DNA of 64,000 bases, from the NCBI GenBank assembly GCA_025174535.1, contig JALBUN010000034.1:1-64000 (forward strand). Reading direction: 5' to 3'. Both the position numbers and the translations under genes were made by a program. Shown piece after piece: positions 20,778-32,162 of the stretch. Below the pieces are notes generated by a model that was not told where the DNA came from, searched no databases, and worked only from the letters and a program-made list of their open reading frames with translations. This DNA comes from Cantharellus purpuraceus (taxonomy: Eukaryota > Basidiomycota > Agaricomycetes > Cantharellales > Hydnaceae). Each line of letters opens with the position of its first letter. The stretch's first letter is position 1.

Positions 20778-21736
20778 GTATATTCAAACTGCCATACTCA
20801 CTCCTACCAATGCCACAATCCACCGCCAATTCTGACCATGCACAAACTGTTGAGGTGCCCACTCCCAGCATTGACACCATCCCTGAGGTCGTTGAAGAAC
20901 CAACGGACCACATAGAGGCCATCAATGAAGAGGACGATACTCACCCTCCCCAAACCTGGCGCAAGCCATCTCCCTGCTCACCAGCAGCATCCGTACCCCA
21001 CAAGCCCCTAAGTCCCGGACCAAGGTCCAGGAACCTGACCCATTCAATGGCTCCGACCCATGCAAGCTCCAACCATTCTTGGTGCAATGCCAGTTGAATT
21101 TCCATGACTGCCCCAACATGTTCACATCTGATCGGGCAAAGGTCACCTTTGCCATGTCCTATCTCAAGGGCACCACACTGGACTACTTTGAGCCAGTGCT
21201 CATGGACAACTCCGATGACCCAATATGGTCAGAAGACTACTCTGACTTCATCTCCAAACTTCGGACCAATTTTGGTCCTTACAACCCCAAGGCTGATGCC
21301 AAGAATGAACTCAATCAACTTCAGATGAAGGAAAATCACAAAATCGCAAAATACATTGTGAGTTTCCAGCAGCTAGCTCCAAAAGTCCAATGGGGCAACG
21401 CTGCACTCCAATGCCAATTTTATGTTGGTCTTCCATCCACATCAAGGACAAGATATCACATGTTGGTAAACCGGATACTTTGATAAACCTTCACAAGCTC
21501 ACCCAATCCATTGACGCCCATTATTGGGAACTCAATCCAAGGTCTCCTGCAAAAATTCAGCCAACAACAAATTGGACAAATCATCAGATCAGACCCCAAA
21601 GTCCAACAAGGGGTCCAATAAGAAGACCACCACCAACTCAGGCCAGAAGTCAAACACTGGTAACGCTGCTGCTTCCAGTTCTGGTCAGAACAACTCCAGA
21701 ACTGGCAATAACTCCAGAGCTCACAAGAGCACTCCA

Positions 21737-22555
21737 TGTCAAGAATTTATTCAAGTACTATTACGATCTATTGGAGTAAGAAGGGGGAGTTTTATGATAA
21801 GGAAAAGTTGTGAAAAGTTTGGGGATTTGATTAAGGGATGAGGAGGAGGTGATTTTCGATTTTATTTTGTGAGCCATCCTTTCATTCTATGGGGGTGGCT
21901 ACTACTCAAAAAGGGAGGTATTATGATGATTTCATTCATCATAAACCTCAAGTCAAACGGGTAAAAACTCCTTTCTCCATAAAAAGTTTTTCCCCATGAC
22001 ATCACATATTATCAGTATCCGCATCATTTCTTTTATCATATGTTTCAATCTTACTAAAAGGCATTCTTATCATGTGATTGCCAAATTTTATATTAGCTAC
22101 AACTGTGTACGAGTATCTATCATTGGATTCACTATTCTTAATCCCTTCCAAGCTGCAAACAAACAGCTTGTGTCAACTTTCTGTCGTTCCTAGAATAACT
22201 CCTAAACGACCTATTCAATTTTAAATCTTTTGCATATCCCATTAGAATATTGCATCAACGATTGCTATCTCAAATTACGAACGATTTGGATCATTACATC
22301 CATTTCTATTAAGCAAACACTTTTTTGAAGTGTTGCTATTCCCATTTCTGCTCAAATATTTTGCAGAAGCCCCAATTCTTAGCCAAATATTCTGATATTT
22401 GGTAACATTACTCTACTAAACAACACCTCTCCATTGACCCCACATATATCTGCATCCTTGCAGTAACTGCTCCTCTTTTCAAAATTTATTGCGCCACCAT
22501 CTCTCACCTTCATTCCACATTCATACACAACACCCCTCCACATCTTTTTCTAACA
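21737..22555 (+). repeat. solo LTR3 (c)
   Basis: 819 bp, TGTCAAGAATT...TCTAACA, perfect TSD CTCCA (21732-21736, 22556-22560). It splits gag of copy 1. Confidence 0.93.
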
Positions 22556-22762
22556 CTCCAGACCTCTCCACCAAACTGGAAAAGGATGGAAAACTTACCC
22601 AGCAGGAATGCCAGGGCCGCATGGACAATAACCTCTGTCTGTTCTGTGGAAAACCTGGCCACCAAGCCAAGGATTGCAACAAGGCAACCTCATCTGCAGC
22701 AAAGGCAAAGGGCCATGCTGCCAATGCCATGATGGACAAGTCCAACACCAAAGCAACAGACC

Positions 22763-22773
22763 AAAAAAAATAG
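22763..22773 (+). promoter_or_regulatory. candidate -1 ribosomal frameshift site, gag/pol
   Basis: Eight A residues followed at once by the gag stop TAG. The pol frame lies at -1 and is open across the site. The same A8-TAG arrangement is kept in copy 2 (53480-53490, minus strand). Confidence 0.6.
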
Positions 22774-23441
22774 TAAGCAGTCCTATAGCCTCCATATGGG
22801 CTGAGGGCTGTGTTGGTACTCCCTGTACAACAAATGAGGTCCACCTGAATACATCCACTCTTTCCCACTCCAACTCCCTCACCCTCCTTGTCTACTCTGA
22901 CTCCATTCCCAATACCGCTATCCAAGCATTAATCGATTCCAGTTCTACTCACTGTTTCCTTGATTCCTCTTTTTCTGATTTACATAAACTCCATACATAC
23001 ACCATAACTCCGATATTGCTCCAATTATTTGATGGCACTACTAACACTGTTATTTCACGAGCTATAGATCTGTCTATCTGTTTTTCTGTCAGAGAAATCC
23101 AGAACCTTACATTCTATGTTACTCCACTTGACTCCAGCTGTTCTGTGGTTCTTGGACATAATTGGCTCACCCACTACAATCCGTTGATTGACTGGGCATT
23201 GGGCCATATCACATTCCATTCTCCAATGCAGGCTGTGTCATTCCCAACATCACCAGCAACTTTAGGTGCAAAATTATCTTCTGCCTCCACTGACTCTGCT
23301 CTGATAGATACTCCGTCTACCCCTCTGTCTATATCGATGGTGCATGCTATGGTCTTCACCAGACTAAGCAAACTGGATGGCTCTCACACATTCCAGGTTC
23401 ACCTCTCTGACCCAATGTTCCTCACTGCCCATTCCGCCTGA
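22764..23441 (+). pseudogene. LTR2 chromovirus protease, copy 1
   Basis: Open -1 frame after gag. It carries a retropepsin-like region: an Ala-Leu-Ile-Asp-Ser-Ser-Ser-Thr-His active-site segment (normally Asp-Ser-Gly; Gly is replaced by Ser here, near 22937) and the downstream Val-Val-Leu-Gly-His-Asn-Trp-Leu motif (near 23150). It ends at TGA 23439-23441. Copy 2 has the same region with an expanded repeat. Confidence 0.8.
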
Positions 23442-24900
23442 TCAACTCCACCAGACCTATCTATGGTTCCTAAGGAGTATCATGAGTTCACCAACATGTT
23501 TAGCAAGTCTAAAGCTGACTCCCTAGTGGAACACCGACCATATGATCTCAAGATTGAGTTGGATAACAACTCTACCCCTCCACTTGGCCCTATCTACTCG
23601 CTATCCCAAAAAGAGCTATTGGCTCTCCAAACATTCATAGACAAGAACTTGGCCATGGGCTTCATCTGCCCATCCTTATCCCCCCATAGAGCTCTGGTCC
23701 TATTTGTCCACAAAAAGGACAGATCGCTCCATCTATGTGTCAACTTCTGAGGACTTAACAAGATCACTAAGAAAGACTGATGCCTAATACCCCACACCGT
23801 GGACCTACTCAAGAGCCCGCAAAAGGCTAAGATCTATTCCAAAATAGATCTCCAACATGCCTACCATCTAGTCTGCATCTGAGAAGGCAATGAGTGGAAA
23901 ATGACTTTCCACACTTGATATGGATCTTTCAAATGGTGTGTCATGCCCTTTGGACTAACCAATGCTCTGGCCGCCTTCCAGAGGTTCATGAATGATACCT
24001 TTGCTGACCTCCTCAATGTGACCATCCTCGTTTACTTAGATGACATTTTGGTATATTCAAATGATGAAGAAGAGCATTGGACACATGTCTGAGAAGTACT
24101 CTGACGTCTCCGAAAACATGGCCTCTTCACCCATGCTGACAAATGCAAATTCCACTCCAACTCAGTTGAGTATCTAGGCTATATCCTCTCCCTGGCAGGA
24201 CTGACAATGTCCGATGACAAAATCAAAGCCATACAGGAATGGCCAGAACCACAGAAAGTCAAAGATGTACAGTCCTTCCTGGGGTTTGCCAACTTCTACC
24301 ACCACTTCATTTACAGCTACTCCGATATCACCATTCCGCTCACCCAACTTACTAGGAAGGGTACCCAATGGAATTTCACTGACAAATGTAGACAGAGCTT
24401 TGAGACCTTGAAGAAGGCCTTTACTTCCGCTCCAATACTGACTCATTGGGTTCCAGACATTCCTATCCTATTAGAGACCGATGCCTCCAACTATGCACTT
24501 GCTGCAATCCTGTCCATCATCTCTCCAGGCAATGGACAAGCCCATCTGATTGCTTTTCACTCGCATACATTTACACCCCCCAAACTGAACTATGACATCC
24601 ATGACAAAGAGCTCCTTGCCATATATGAAGCCTTCCAGATATGGAGACACTACCTTGAAGGCCCCTCCAATCCAGTGGATGTCATAACAGACCACAAGAA
24701 CTTGGAATACTTCTCCACAATGAAACTGCTCACCTGGAGACAAGTCTGATGGTCTGAATACCTGTCTCAGTTCAATCTCATTATCCATTTCCGTCCTGGT
24801 TGACTCGGAGCAAAGCCCAATGCATTAACTAGATGCTGGGACGTCTACCCCAAAGAGGGGAGTAGCGACTATGCCACTGTAAACCCACACAACTTTCATC
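23442..24900 (+). pseudogene. LTR2 chromovirus RT and RNase H, copy 1
   Basis: RT with catalytic Tyr-Leu-Asp-Asp (about 24033-24044), preceded by Pro-Phe-Gly-Leu-Thr-Asn-Ala. Then comes RNase H, from a Leu-Leu-Glu-Thr-Asp-Ala start near 24470 to Thr-Asp-His-Lys-Asn near 24690. At least nine in-frame TGA codons occur, mostly at Arg positions. Several (24090, 24102, 24747, 24801) are shared with copy 2. Confidence 0.85.
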
Positions 24901-26110
24901 CTGTGTTCACTAACGAACAGCTGGCATTGTCCCTACAAGCATCCACCCTCATGACTCCCACCCTCTGAGCTGTTACCATTATGGACATTGACCAACTCCG
25001 CTCCAACATCCACTCATCACTCTGATCCAATCCTGTTGCAGTTAAACACTTGGATGATCCGAAGTGGTCACTTGACCCCGAAGGACACCTCTGACACAAC
25101 AACTGGATATATGTCCCCGATGCCAACGGTCTCTGACTCTGAGTTTTGCAGTATTATCATGATCATCTGATCTCTGGCCATTTTGGGCAAAATCGCACAC
25201 AAGGATTAATCCAATGAGACTACATATGGCCAAAAATGCGGGAATACATTCAACACTACTGTAACTCCTGTACCACATGTATGCGCTCAAAATTGCAAAG
25301 GCACAAACCCTATGGAATGCTTAAACAACTTCCTGTCCCAGAGCAACCATGGAACTCCATCTCCATGGATTTCATAGAGAAGCTCCCCCCATCGCTCAGA
25401 TATGACACCATACTTGTGATTGTTGACAGGTTCACTAAGCAGTCACTATTCATCCCAACACATGACACCATCACCTCCACCTCACTAGCTAAGTTGTTCG
25501 TTCTCCATATATTCTCTAAACACAGAGTCCCATCACATGTCATGTCTGATCAGGGCTCAGAGTTTGTCTCCTCCTTCTTCCACACATTAGGAAAGGCTCT
25601 CAACATGAAGCTTCATTTCACCTCTGGATACCATCCTGAAGGAGACAGACAAACGGAATGAATGAATCAGTCCCTGGAACAATATCTCTGAGTCTATTGT
25701 AACTATCAACAAGACAACTGGGCTGACCTACTTCCGATCGCAGAGTTTGCCTACAACAATGCTCTGAATGCAACTACCAGCATCTCTCTGTTCTTTGCTA
25801 ATAAAGGCTACCATCTGAACATCTCTTTCCACCCCGAGAAGGAACTCGCCTCCACCAAAGCCCGCCAATTCATAACCGACCTCGACCAACTACACCAACA
25901 TCTCTGAGAAACCATCTCCAATGCTCAGAAACAATACCAAGTCTCTGCGGACTGATGCCACATTCCAGCTCCAGACCTGGAAATTGGAGACAAAGTATTT
26001 GTTAAGGCCAAACACTTCTGGACCACCTGTCCATCGAAGAAACTCTCCAAGAAATACTTAGGTCCTTACGAGGTCATTGCTTGTGCTGGCAGCAGGTCCT
26101 TCACCCTCTG
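24901..26110 (+). pseudogene. LTR2 chromovirus integrase, copy 1
   Basis: Integrase with Cys-X2-Cys (25264-25281), DDE Asp in Ser-Met-Asp-Phe (near 25366), Asp in Met-Ser-Asp-Gln (near 25545) and Glu in the Gln-Thr-Glu block (near 25655). It has multiple TGA stops. The GPY/F region (Leu-Gly-Pro-Tyr-Glu-Val, near 26060) runs into the LTR4 element at 26111 and resumes at 32525. Confidence 0.83.
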
Positions 26111-26459
26111 TGTGAGGGCGACGCTGATGACGAGGCCACAACAACAAGATACTCAATAAGTGAGAGCCGATAAGAAATAATGCCAGCTGGTACAGCGGAT
26201 ATCCTCAGTCTATACAGCTGTTTCTGATAAATACATGGGACTTACCTGGTACAGCGGATATCCTCAGAGATCAAGCTGAGGGGATCACACTGCACCAAGG
26301 CGAGTCTTTATACTAAATGATGGAGACGGATAGGAGAACCAAGATAGGGGGAAGTGATAGGGGCAATGAAATAGGGGAGACGCACCCTGACAGGCTGCGC
26401 TGATAGGGGTGTCAAGAGAAAATACTAAAAATAGAATATGACTTATTTGAACCCTGACA
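26111..26459 (-). repeat. LTR4, 3' LTR of the young element
   Basis: 349 bp, TGTGAGGGCGACG...ACCCTGACA as read on the plus strand. It contains a 22-bp direct repeat (26187-26208 and 26246-26267) centred on GGATATCC. It lacks 13 bp present in the other LTR near 32400. Confidence 0.95.
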
Positions 26460-26475
26460 TCACCTCCCTCTTAAT
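26460..26475 (-). promoter_or_regulatory. LTR4 element polypurine tract
   Basis: On the minus strand, AAGAGGGAGGTGA lies directly before the 3' LTR. It fits the plus-strand priming site. Confidence 0.7.
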
Positions 26476-26512
26476 GCATGTCGTCTCGATATGCACTATC
26501 GTCCCATCCATC

Positions 26513-26950
26513 TCAAGAGAGACACACCCTGAAGCACTCTGCAAGGTCCCTTCTCACTCTCTGCCAAAGTAGAGCCCATGACGAGTGTTGATGGTGACTC
26601 TTCTCTGCCTTGGGGTAAAGTGGGATGGTGAACTCTCCAGGGGATATGGGATTGTTCGTGCTGAAAACTGCCCCAAGTATCATCTCCCCTCCCTCATAGG
26701 TGACTTTACCGGCGAGCCCTTGGAAGGCATATGGTATGTCATAGTTGCCGATGAATAGAGGGTCCCCGATGTAGTATGTCTGGCGTCTGGATGGATTACG
26801 ATGCCAGAAGGGGAAATGAACTTGTGGAGGTGGAGATGGGAGGTTATAATCCTCTACAGCACGTGCAGTATCCCTTGAGTCAACTGACCAAGTGATTGAG
26901 GGGTAGGAACGGAGTGAGCGTAGAGGGGTGGATTCAGACTGGTAAGGCAT
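26513..26950 (-). CDS. extra ORF of LTR4 element, unknown function (145 aa)
   Basis: Complete ATG-to-stop ORF between pol and the 3' LTR in the sense direction, kept open in a recent element. The product is small, with a Pro/Trp/Tyr-rich middle (residues about 45-100, including Tyr-Tyr-Ile-Gly-Asp and Gly-Gly-Glu-Met-Ile-Leu-Gly) and a basic C-terminus. It has no signal peptide, membrane span or zinc motif. It could be a structured accessory protein. It shows no evident similarity to the extra ORF of element X at 10494-11399. I do not recognise it. Confidence 0.6.
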   Translation of the reverse strand: MPYQSESTPLRSLRSYPSITWSVDSRDTARAVEDYNLPSPPPQVHFPFWHRNPSRRQTYYIGDPLFIGNYDIPYAFQGLAGKVTYEGGEMILGAVFSTNNPISPGEFTIPLYPKAEKSHHQHSSWALLWQRVRRDLAECFRVCLS

Positions 26951-27056
26951 GGTGGGTTGGGTAGTGAACGATGATGGTTTTACTGAGGAAAGGGAAGTGG
27001 ATTCACTGGCTTATATACAGTTAGTGGAATTTCGGCATGGATGAATTTGGTGAGCG

Positions 27057-30000
27057 CTAAGCTTCACTGTGCCTATTCTGCGGCTCTGAAATGTGTCCAA
27101 TACCACGTGTTGGGTTCCTGCCAGCTGTCCAATCAAAGAGGACCTGTTTGGGAGGTTCTGTGAAGTTCTCAAAGCGTCTGAATGGAAGAGCCGCATAGGT
27201 GGCTGCCGAAATACGCCTTGGGGCTTCAGGATTTTCCTGATGGAAGTCTGCAATGCGCCTTCTAGCCCCACTGGCATCCTTAGCTGGGATCCAGAGGTCG
27301 TCAGCAGCTCCATAGCCCTTCCAACGCACCAGGTATTCCAGTCTTCCTCGGAAAACTCTGCTGTCAAGGATCTTCTCAACTTCGTATTCCTGTACTCCAT
27401 CTCGAATGACTGGAGGTGGTGGAGGAGATGACTGGCGTTCAGGGATGGGATCCTTTTCATAAGGACGGAGTAAGACAACAGAGAACACTGGATGAGTGCG
27501 GCCAAAGATTGGGGGAAGTCGAAGGCCATAGGCATTTCGTGAGACCACTTTATTAATCACATACGGTCCTAACCATTTGTGATCAAGTTTCTTGGTTGGA
27601 CGGGTGGTGGTGATATTTTGTGCATTGAGCCAGACCTTGTCACCAAGTTTGTATACTGGGGCTGCTTGCCGATGGGCATCATAGAATCGTGCCATATCAT
27701 CTGCTGCCTTTTCCAGGGCGGAGCGAGCCTCAGTGGTGGCTGTCTCCATACGCTCAGTGAATTCTTCCAGTGCTTCAAGTCGTGTCTCTCGGATTGGCTC
27801 TAACCCAAGCCTTGGGTGTTGGCCTGTATCAAGCATGAAGGGGGTTGATTGCGTGGAGGAGTGGATGCGGTTGTTGTATGTGAATTCGGCAAGAGGAACC
27901 CACTCAATCCAGTCATCCTGGCGCTGATTGACGAAAAGCCTCAAGTATTGTTCAATTTCTTGATTGACCCTTTCCGTCTGACCATCGGTTTGTGGATGAT
28001 ATGCTGTGGATGCTACAACCTTGATCCCCAAAAGCTTATTGAGCTCACGCATAAATTGAGAGACAAACTGGGTGCCACGGTCACTGATGATCTCCTCAGG
28101 AAGGCCGTGGTGTTTCCACACATGGTCTCGGAAAAGTCGTGCAACTCCTATGGAGTTGATGTCAGAGGTGGTAGGGATAACATGTGCTCGTTTGGAAAGA
28201 CGGTCCACAATGACAAGGAGTGCATCATAGCCATGGCTGATGGGTAGTTCTACAATAAGGTCAACAGATATCACTTGCCACCTCCGATCTGGGACACGAT
28301 TAGGCAGGAGTTTACCCATAGGAGGAGCAGGGAAAGTTTTTGTCCGATTGCAGAGGTCACATCCCTTGACGTATTTGGCAATGTATCGTCCAAATCCAGG
28401 CCACCAGTAGCTGCGGGATACAAGTTCTGTTGTTCTCCAGCGACCAGGGTGACCTGTAATGTGAGTATCGTGGTGTGCCCTTACAATGTCATGGCGCAAT
28501 TTTGGGTCAAGAGGGACATATACCTTGCCACGATAGAGGACGAGTCCATTCTCCTCGGTCCATTCCTGTCCTCGTAAATTCCGAGAGGGGCCAAGTTCCT
28601 TAAGAGCCTTTACAACCTTTTCATCTCTGTTGGTGCAGTTCCGCACACATTCCAGGAATATGTCTCCTTCTCCTGTGATCATTTGAGCTTCTGGCCCTGG
28701 ATAGGTGGATGTCGCATCGATGTGGAACAGCTCAGGGCCAAGAAGAATCTGGTTCTGGTTATCTTCCTCCCCCCGCTTATGATCTACACGTCGTGAGAGG
28801 GCATCAGGTTTGGCTGAATGTCGTCCAGGACGGTGGATCAGTTCAAAGTCAAAACGAGAAAGGTATAGTGACCAGCGAGCTTGTCGACGATTGAGATTTT
28901 GAGCTGTACGGAAATATGTGAGGTTTTGATGGTCGTTAAGGATTTCAATCTTGTATTTGGTCCCTTCCAAGATGTGGCACCATTCTTCTAGTCCACGGAT
29001 GACTGAGAGCAATTCCTTATCATGGATGGCATAGTTGCGCTCTGCATCTGAAAGGCTCTTGGATACAAAACCTACCGGCCTCCATTTCTCATCGTCACAG
29101 AGTTGAGATAGAACAGCACCTGTTGCATATGCTGAAGCATCTGTCTCTAGTCGAAAATGCTTGGTTTGATCTGGGAGGACAAGGATTGGAGTTGACGTGA
29201 CAAGCTGCTTGAGTTTATCAAAGGCTTCTTGTTCTGGGCCATCAGGTATCCAAGACCACTGTGTATCTGCCTTTGTTAACCGATTCAGAGGCTTTGCGAT
29301 ATGTGAGAAGTCCTCAATGAAGCGACGATAGAAATTGATGAAACCCAGGAAGGATTTGACTTCTGTCACATTGCGCGGTGTGGGCCAGTCCCTGACTCCA
29401 GCCACCTTAACTGGGTCCATAGCTACCTGTCCCTGTGAGAGAATCAATCCAAGATAATCTACCTTCTGTTGCGAGAAAAGGCATTTCTCTGGTTTGAGGT
29501 ACAGGTGGTTGGCCCGAAGAATTTCAAGGACAGATTGCACGATCGTGTGGTGTTGTTCTAGGGATTCAGTGAAAATGAGGATGTCGTCCATGAACACTAC
29601 CATAGTGCCATCGTCAATGAGCTCCTTGAAAATGCCATTCATCATCGTCTGAAAGGTTGCTGGGCTGTTTGTGAGACCAAAGAACATGACCAGGGGTTCA
29701 AATAGACCACGATTGGTTCGAAAAGCTGCCTTCCACTCATCGCCCTCTTTAATACGCACATTGTTATATCCCCATCGGATGTCAAGCTTGGTAAAGTACT
29801 TGGCATTGGCTGCGGCAATTTTATTCATGATGTCTGGTACCAGGGGTAGTGGGTAGGCGTTCTTGATTGTGATATCATTCAGCTTGCGGTAGTCTTGCAC
29901 AAAATGAAGATTACCGTCCTTCTTCTTCACAAAAAGACAGGGGATGCCATGGGTGACTTGGAAGGTCGTATACGATGATTCCGTAGGTTCTCCTCAAGGA

Positions 30001-30955
30001 ATGCGTCCAACTCCTTCTGCTCATTTGGGGACATTGGATAGACCTTTGTGCTGAAGGGTTGTGCTCCTGGAGTGAGTTCAATAGCGTGGTCCCACAGTTT
30101 TCGAGGTGGAAGTTGGTCAAAGGACTCCTTTGCAAAAACATCCTTAAATCCCCAGTACGCCTTTGGGACAATCTCCTCAAAGGTTTTGACTGGAGTGGAT
30201 TCTGCAGCCTTCTGTGCGAGCTGTTGAGAAACTGTTGAACCAGCATAGATATTCTCCGAGTCTTCTTCTACAAAGATAACAAATGTTCGGTCTCCCTCGT
30301 ATTGGGGTTGCCCGTGTGAGTTCTTGCCATTTGAAGGAGTTGTACCAAGCGAATGCTCTTTGTGTTCTGGTACTTCTCCACATGAATCAGGGCAGCGAGT
30401 CATCTGTACCTTTCCTGTACGCCAGTCTACCTCTGGGTTGTGCTTCACAAGCCAGGTGTGCCCAACAATTATGCCAAAGGTTCCCAGGCTTGTGACTGAA
30501 AATGTGGCACGTTCAGTATGGGTCCCATATGTGCAGATGAGATCGACTTCTTCCTTGATTGAACCTGCTTCATTTGGGGTCCCATCAATGTTATAAACAG
30601 GTATGGCACGTGGTAGAGGGCGTGTTCGAAGTTTCTCTGCTTTGACATATTCTGCATCAATGAACATTCCTGTAGCACCACTATCGAGGAGTGCATCCAC
30701 AGCTAGAGGGTATCCAGTGTCTACCGAGTGGATTTTCATGGGAATTCTTGTACATCGACGGATGTCTGCAGATCGAAGGTAGAGACGAGGAGGGTCATCA
30801 TGTTTAGCTGAAAGTTGAGAAGGGTTTTCAGGCATGGCTGTTTTGGTTTCAGTCTGATGGACAAGGGAGTGTGCGTGTAACATATCGCTTGTGAGCCCTA
30901 CAGTACATGATTCAAGAACTGAAAACCGGTTTGTCAGGCAGGGCATGCTCTTCAC
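27057..30955 (-). pseudogene. LTR4 element pol (protease-RT-RNase H-integrase-chromodomain), one frameshift
   Basis: The upstream part (30955-29927) has the protease with Asp-Ser-Gly-Ala (about residue 90) and Ile-Ile-Val-Gly. The downstream 957-codon frame (29930-27057) has RT with Phe-Met-Asp-Asp at its residues 113-116, RNase H, integrase with HHCC and a DDE core, a GPY/F-like Leu-Gly-Pro-Tyr segment, and a C-terminal chromodomain (Tyr-Leu-Val-Arg-Trp-Lys-Gly-Tyr). The two parts are out of frame at a T5 run near 29928-29933, just before the Lys-Lys-Lys-Asp-Gly of RT. One lost base, or a base-calling error, would explain it. Pol overlaps the gag stop in the -1 frame. Confidence 0.9.
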
Positions 30956-32094
30956 TGCTGACTGGCCTGAAAATCCTGCTTCTCCTCTTGCTTTGGAATT
31001 ACTGCCTTCTGCGCTTCTTCCTTGGCCTTCAGTGCAGCTGCTACTGACTCTGATATCATGCCTGCAATTGCTGTTTGTGTGAGATCAGCTCGGATACGTT
31101 CCTTGCGTGGTTCAGGGCATGCTGGGGATATATGGCCATGCTTTCCACAGTTATAGCACGTCCGAGTCTCAATGCGATGGCGGTTGGAGTCAATATCCAT
31201 AGGTGCAGCACCATTAGAGGTTGCCAAGGTAGTTGGTACAGAGATGACCGGAGTGCTGTGAGGGCGGGATGGGGTAGATCGGGCAGGAGTGAGGGAAGTC
31301 TGAGCACGTCTCACTTCTAGAAGACGACGGTGGTTGCGGTCAATTTGACAGGCCGCTTCCTTCCATGCCTTGAGATCGGATGGGAGGGATGGCTGTGCAT
31401 GGATCTTGTCAAGAATCATTGCAGGGAGCCCTCGGGCATAGGCATCTTCCAGTGCTGCATCATTAAACCCAGTCCTTCCTGCTAGTATCTCAAACTGTGC
31501 CGTGTATTCATCCGCTGACATGCCAGGTGTCATCCTAAGATCGTGTAGCTTTGTTCGTGCTGTTCGAGAGCGGTCAGGGTCCCCAAAAGCGTTCTCCACT
31601 TGCTTAATGAATTCCTCCAAGGTGGAGAGCGGTGAGGTCCTGTCAATGACTGCCTGTGTCTCATTGTGCGCCCATACTTCAGCAGAACCTCCTGTCATAA
31701 AAGAGAGGGCATAGAGGATCTTGGTCCGCTCATCTGGGAAAGATGTAGGCTGGACTGCAATGGCAAGCCTGATAGAGCGAATGAAACCTTCCGTCTCTGC
31801 ACGATCTCCATTGAATTTGGCTGGTTCAGCTGCCCTTATTGGGCGAACGGATGACGATGTAGGAGAAGGTGTGGGAAATGAGGTGGTCTGAGAGATGGTC
31901 TGTGCTGCAGCGATGGCAGCAGCAGTGGCAGCATCTGCTAGGTTGTTCTGGACATTGGCGAACTGGCTTTGGAGGTGCTGGTTCTGGAGTTGCAGCTGCT
32001 GGAGCTGCTGTGCCTGGGTGTTGAACAACGCTCGCAGAAAGCCACCACTTTCACCTAGAGTGTCCCAATAGGCTTCAGGGAGCTGATCGGTCAT
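30952..32094 (-). CDS. LTR4 element Gag (380 aa)
   Basis: Intact ORF. The N-terminal part has a Gln-rich coiled coil (about residues 25-65), then a retrotransposon Gag domain (about 90-260), a Ser/Pro/Thr linker, and a zinc knuckle Cys-Tyr-Asn-Cys-X4-His-X4-Cys near residue 315. It forms the virus-like particle and binds the element RNA. The TGA stop at 30952-30954 overlaps the pol frame by one base. No classical slippery heptamer is visible there, so the Pol expression mode is unclear. Confidence 0.92.
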   Translation of the reverse strand: MTDQLPEAYWDTLGESGGFLRALFNTQAQQLQQLQLQNQHLQSQFANVQNNLADAATAAAIAAAQTISQTTSFPTPSPTSSSVRPIRAAEPAKFNGDRAETEGFIRSIRLAIAVQPTSFPDERTKILYALSFMTGGSAEVWAHNETQAVIDRTSPLSTLEEFIKQVENAFGDPDRSRTARTKLHDLRMTPGMSADEYTAQFEILAGRTGFNDAALEDAYARGLPAMILDKIHAQPSLPSDLKAWKEAACQIDRNHRRLLEVRRAQTSLTPARSTPSRPHSTPVISVPTTLATSNGAAPMDIDSNRHRIETRTCYNCGKHGHISPACPEPRKERIRADLTQTAIAGMISESVAAALKAKEEAQKAVIPKQEEKQDFQASQQ

Positions 32095-32162
32095 GGTATC
32101 GGTGAAGTAGTTAATAGGGAAAGTGTTATGAGGTGTGGGGTTGTCTTATGAGCTTGATCTTC

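Larger units (their letters stand above)
20810..22773 (+). pseudogene. LTR2 chromovirus gag, copy 1
   Basis: ATG at 20810, followed by a Thr-Pro-Ser-Ile-Asp-Thr-Ile-Pro segment identical in kind to copy 2, a retrotransposon Gag domain (around 21040-21480) and, after a solo LTR3, a zinc knuckle Cys-X2-Cys-X4-His-X4-Cys (22637-22680). There are frameshifts near 20945 and 21480 relative to copy 2. Gag ends in TAG at 22771-22773 directly after an A8 run. Confidence 0.85.
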
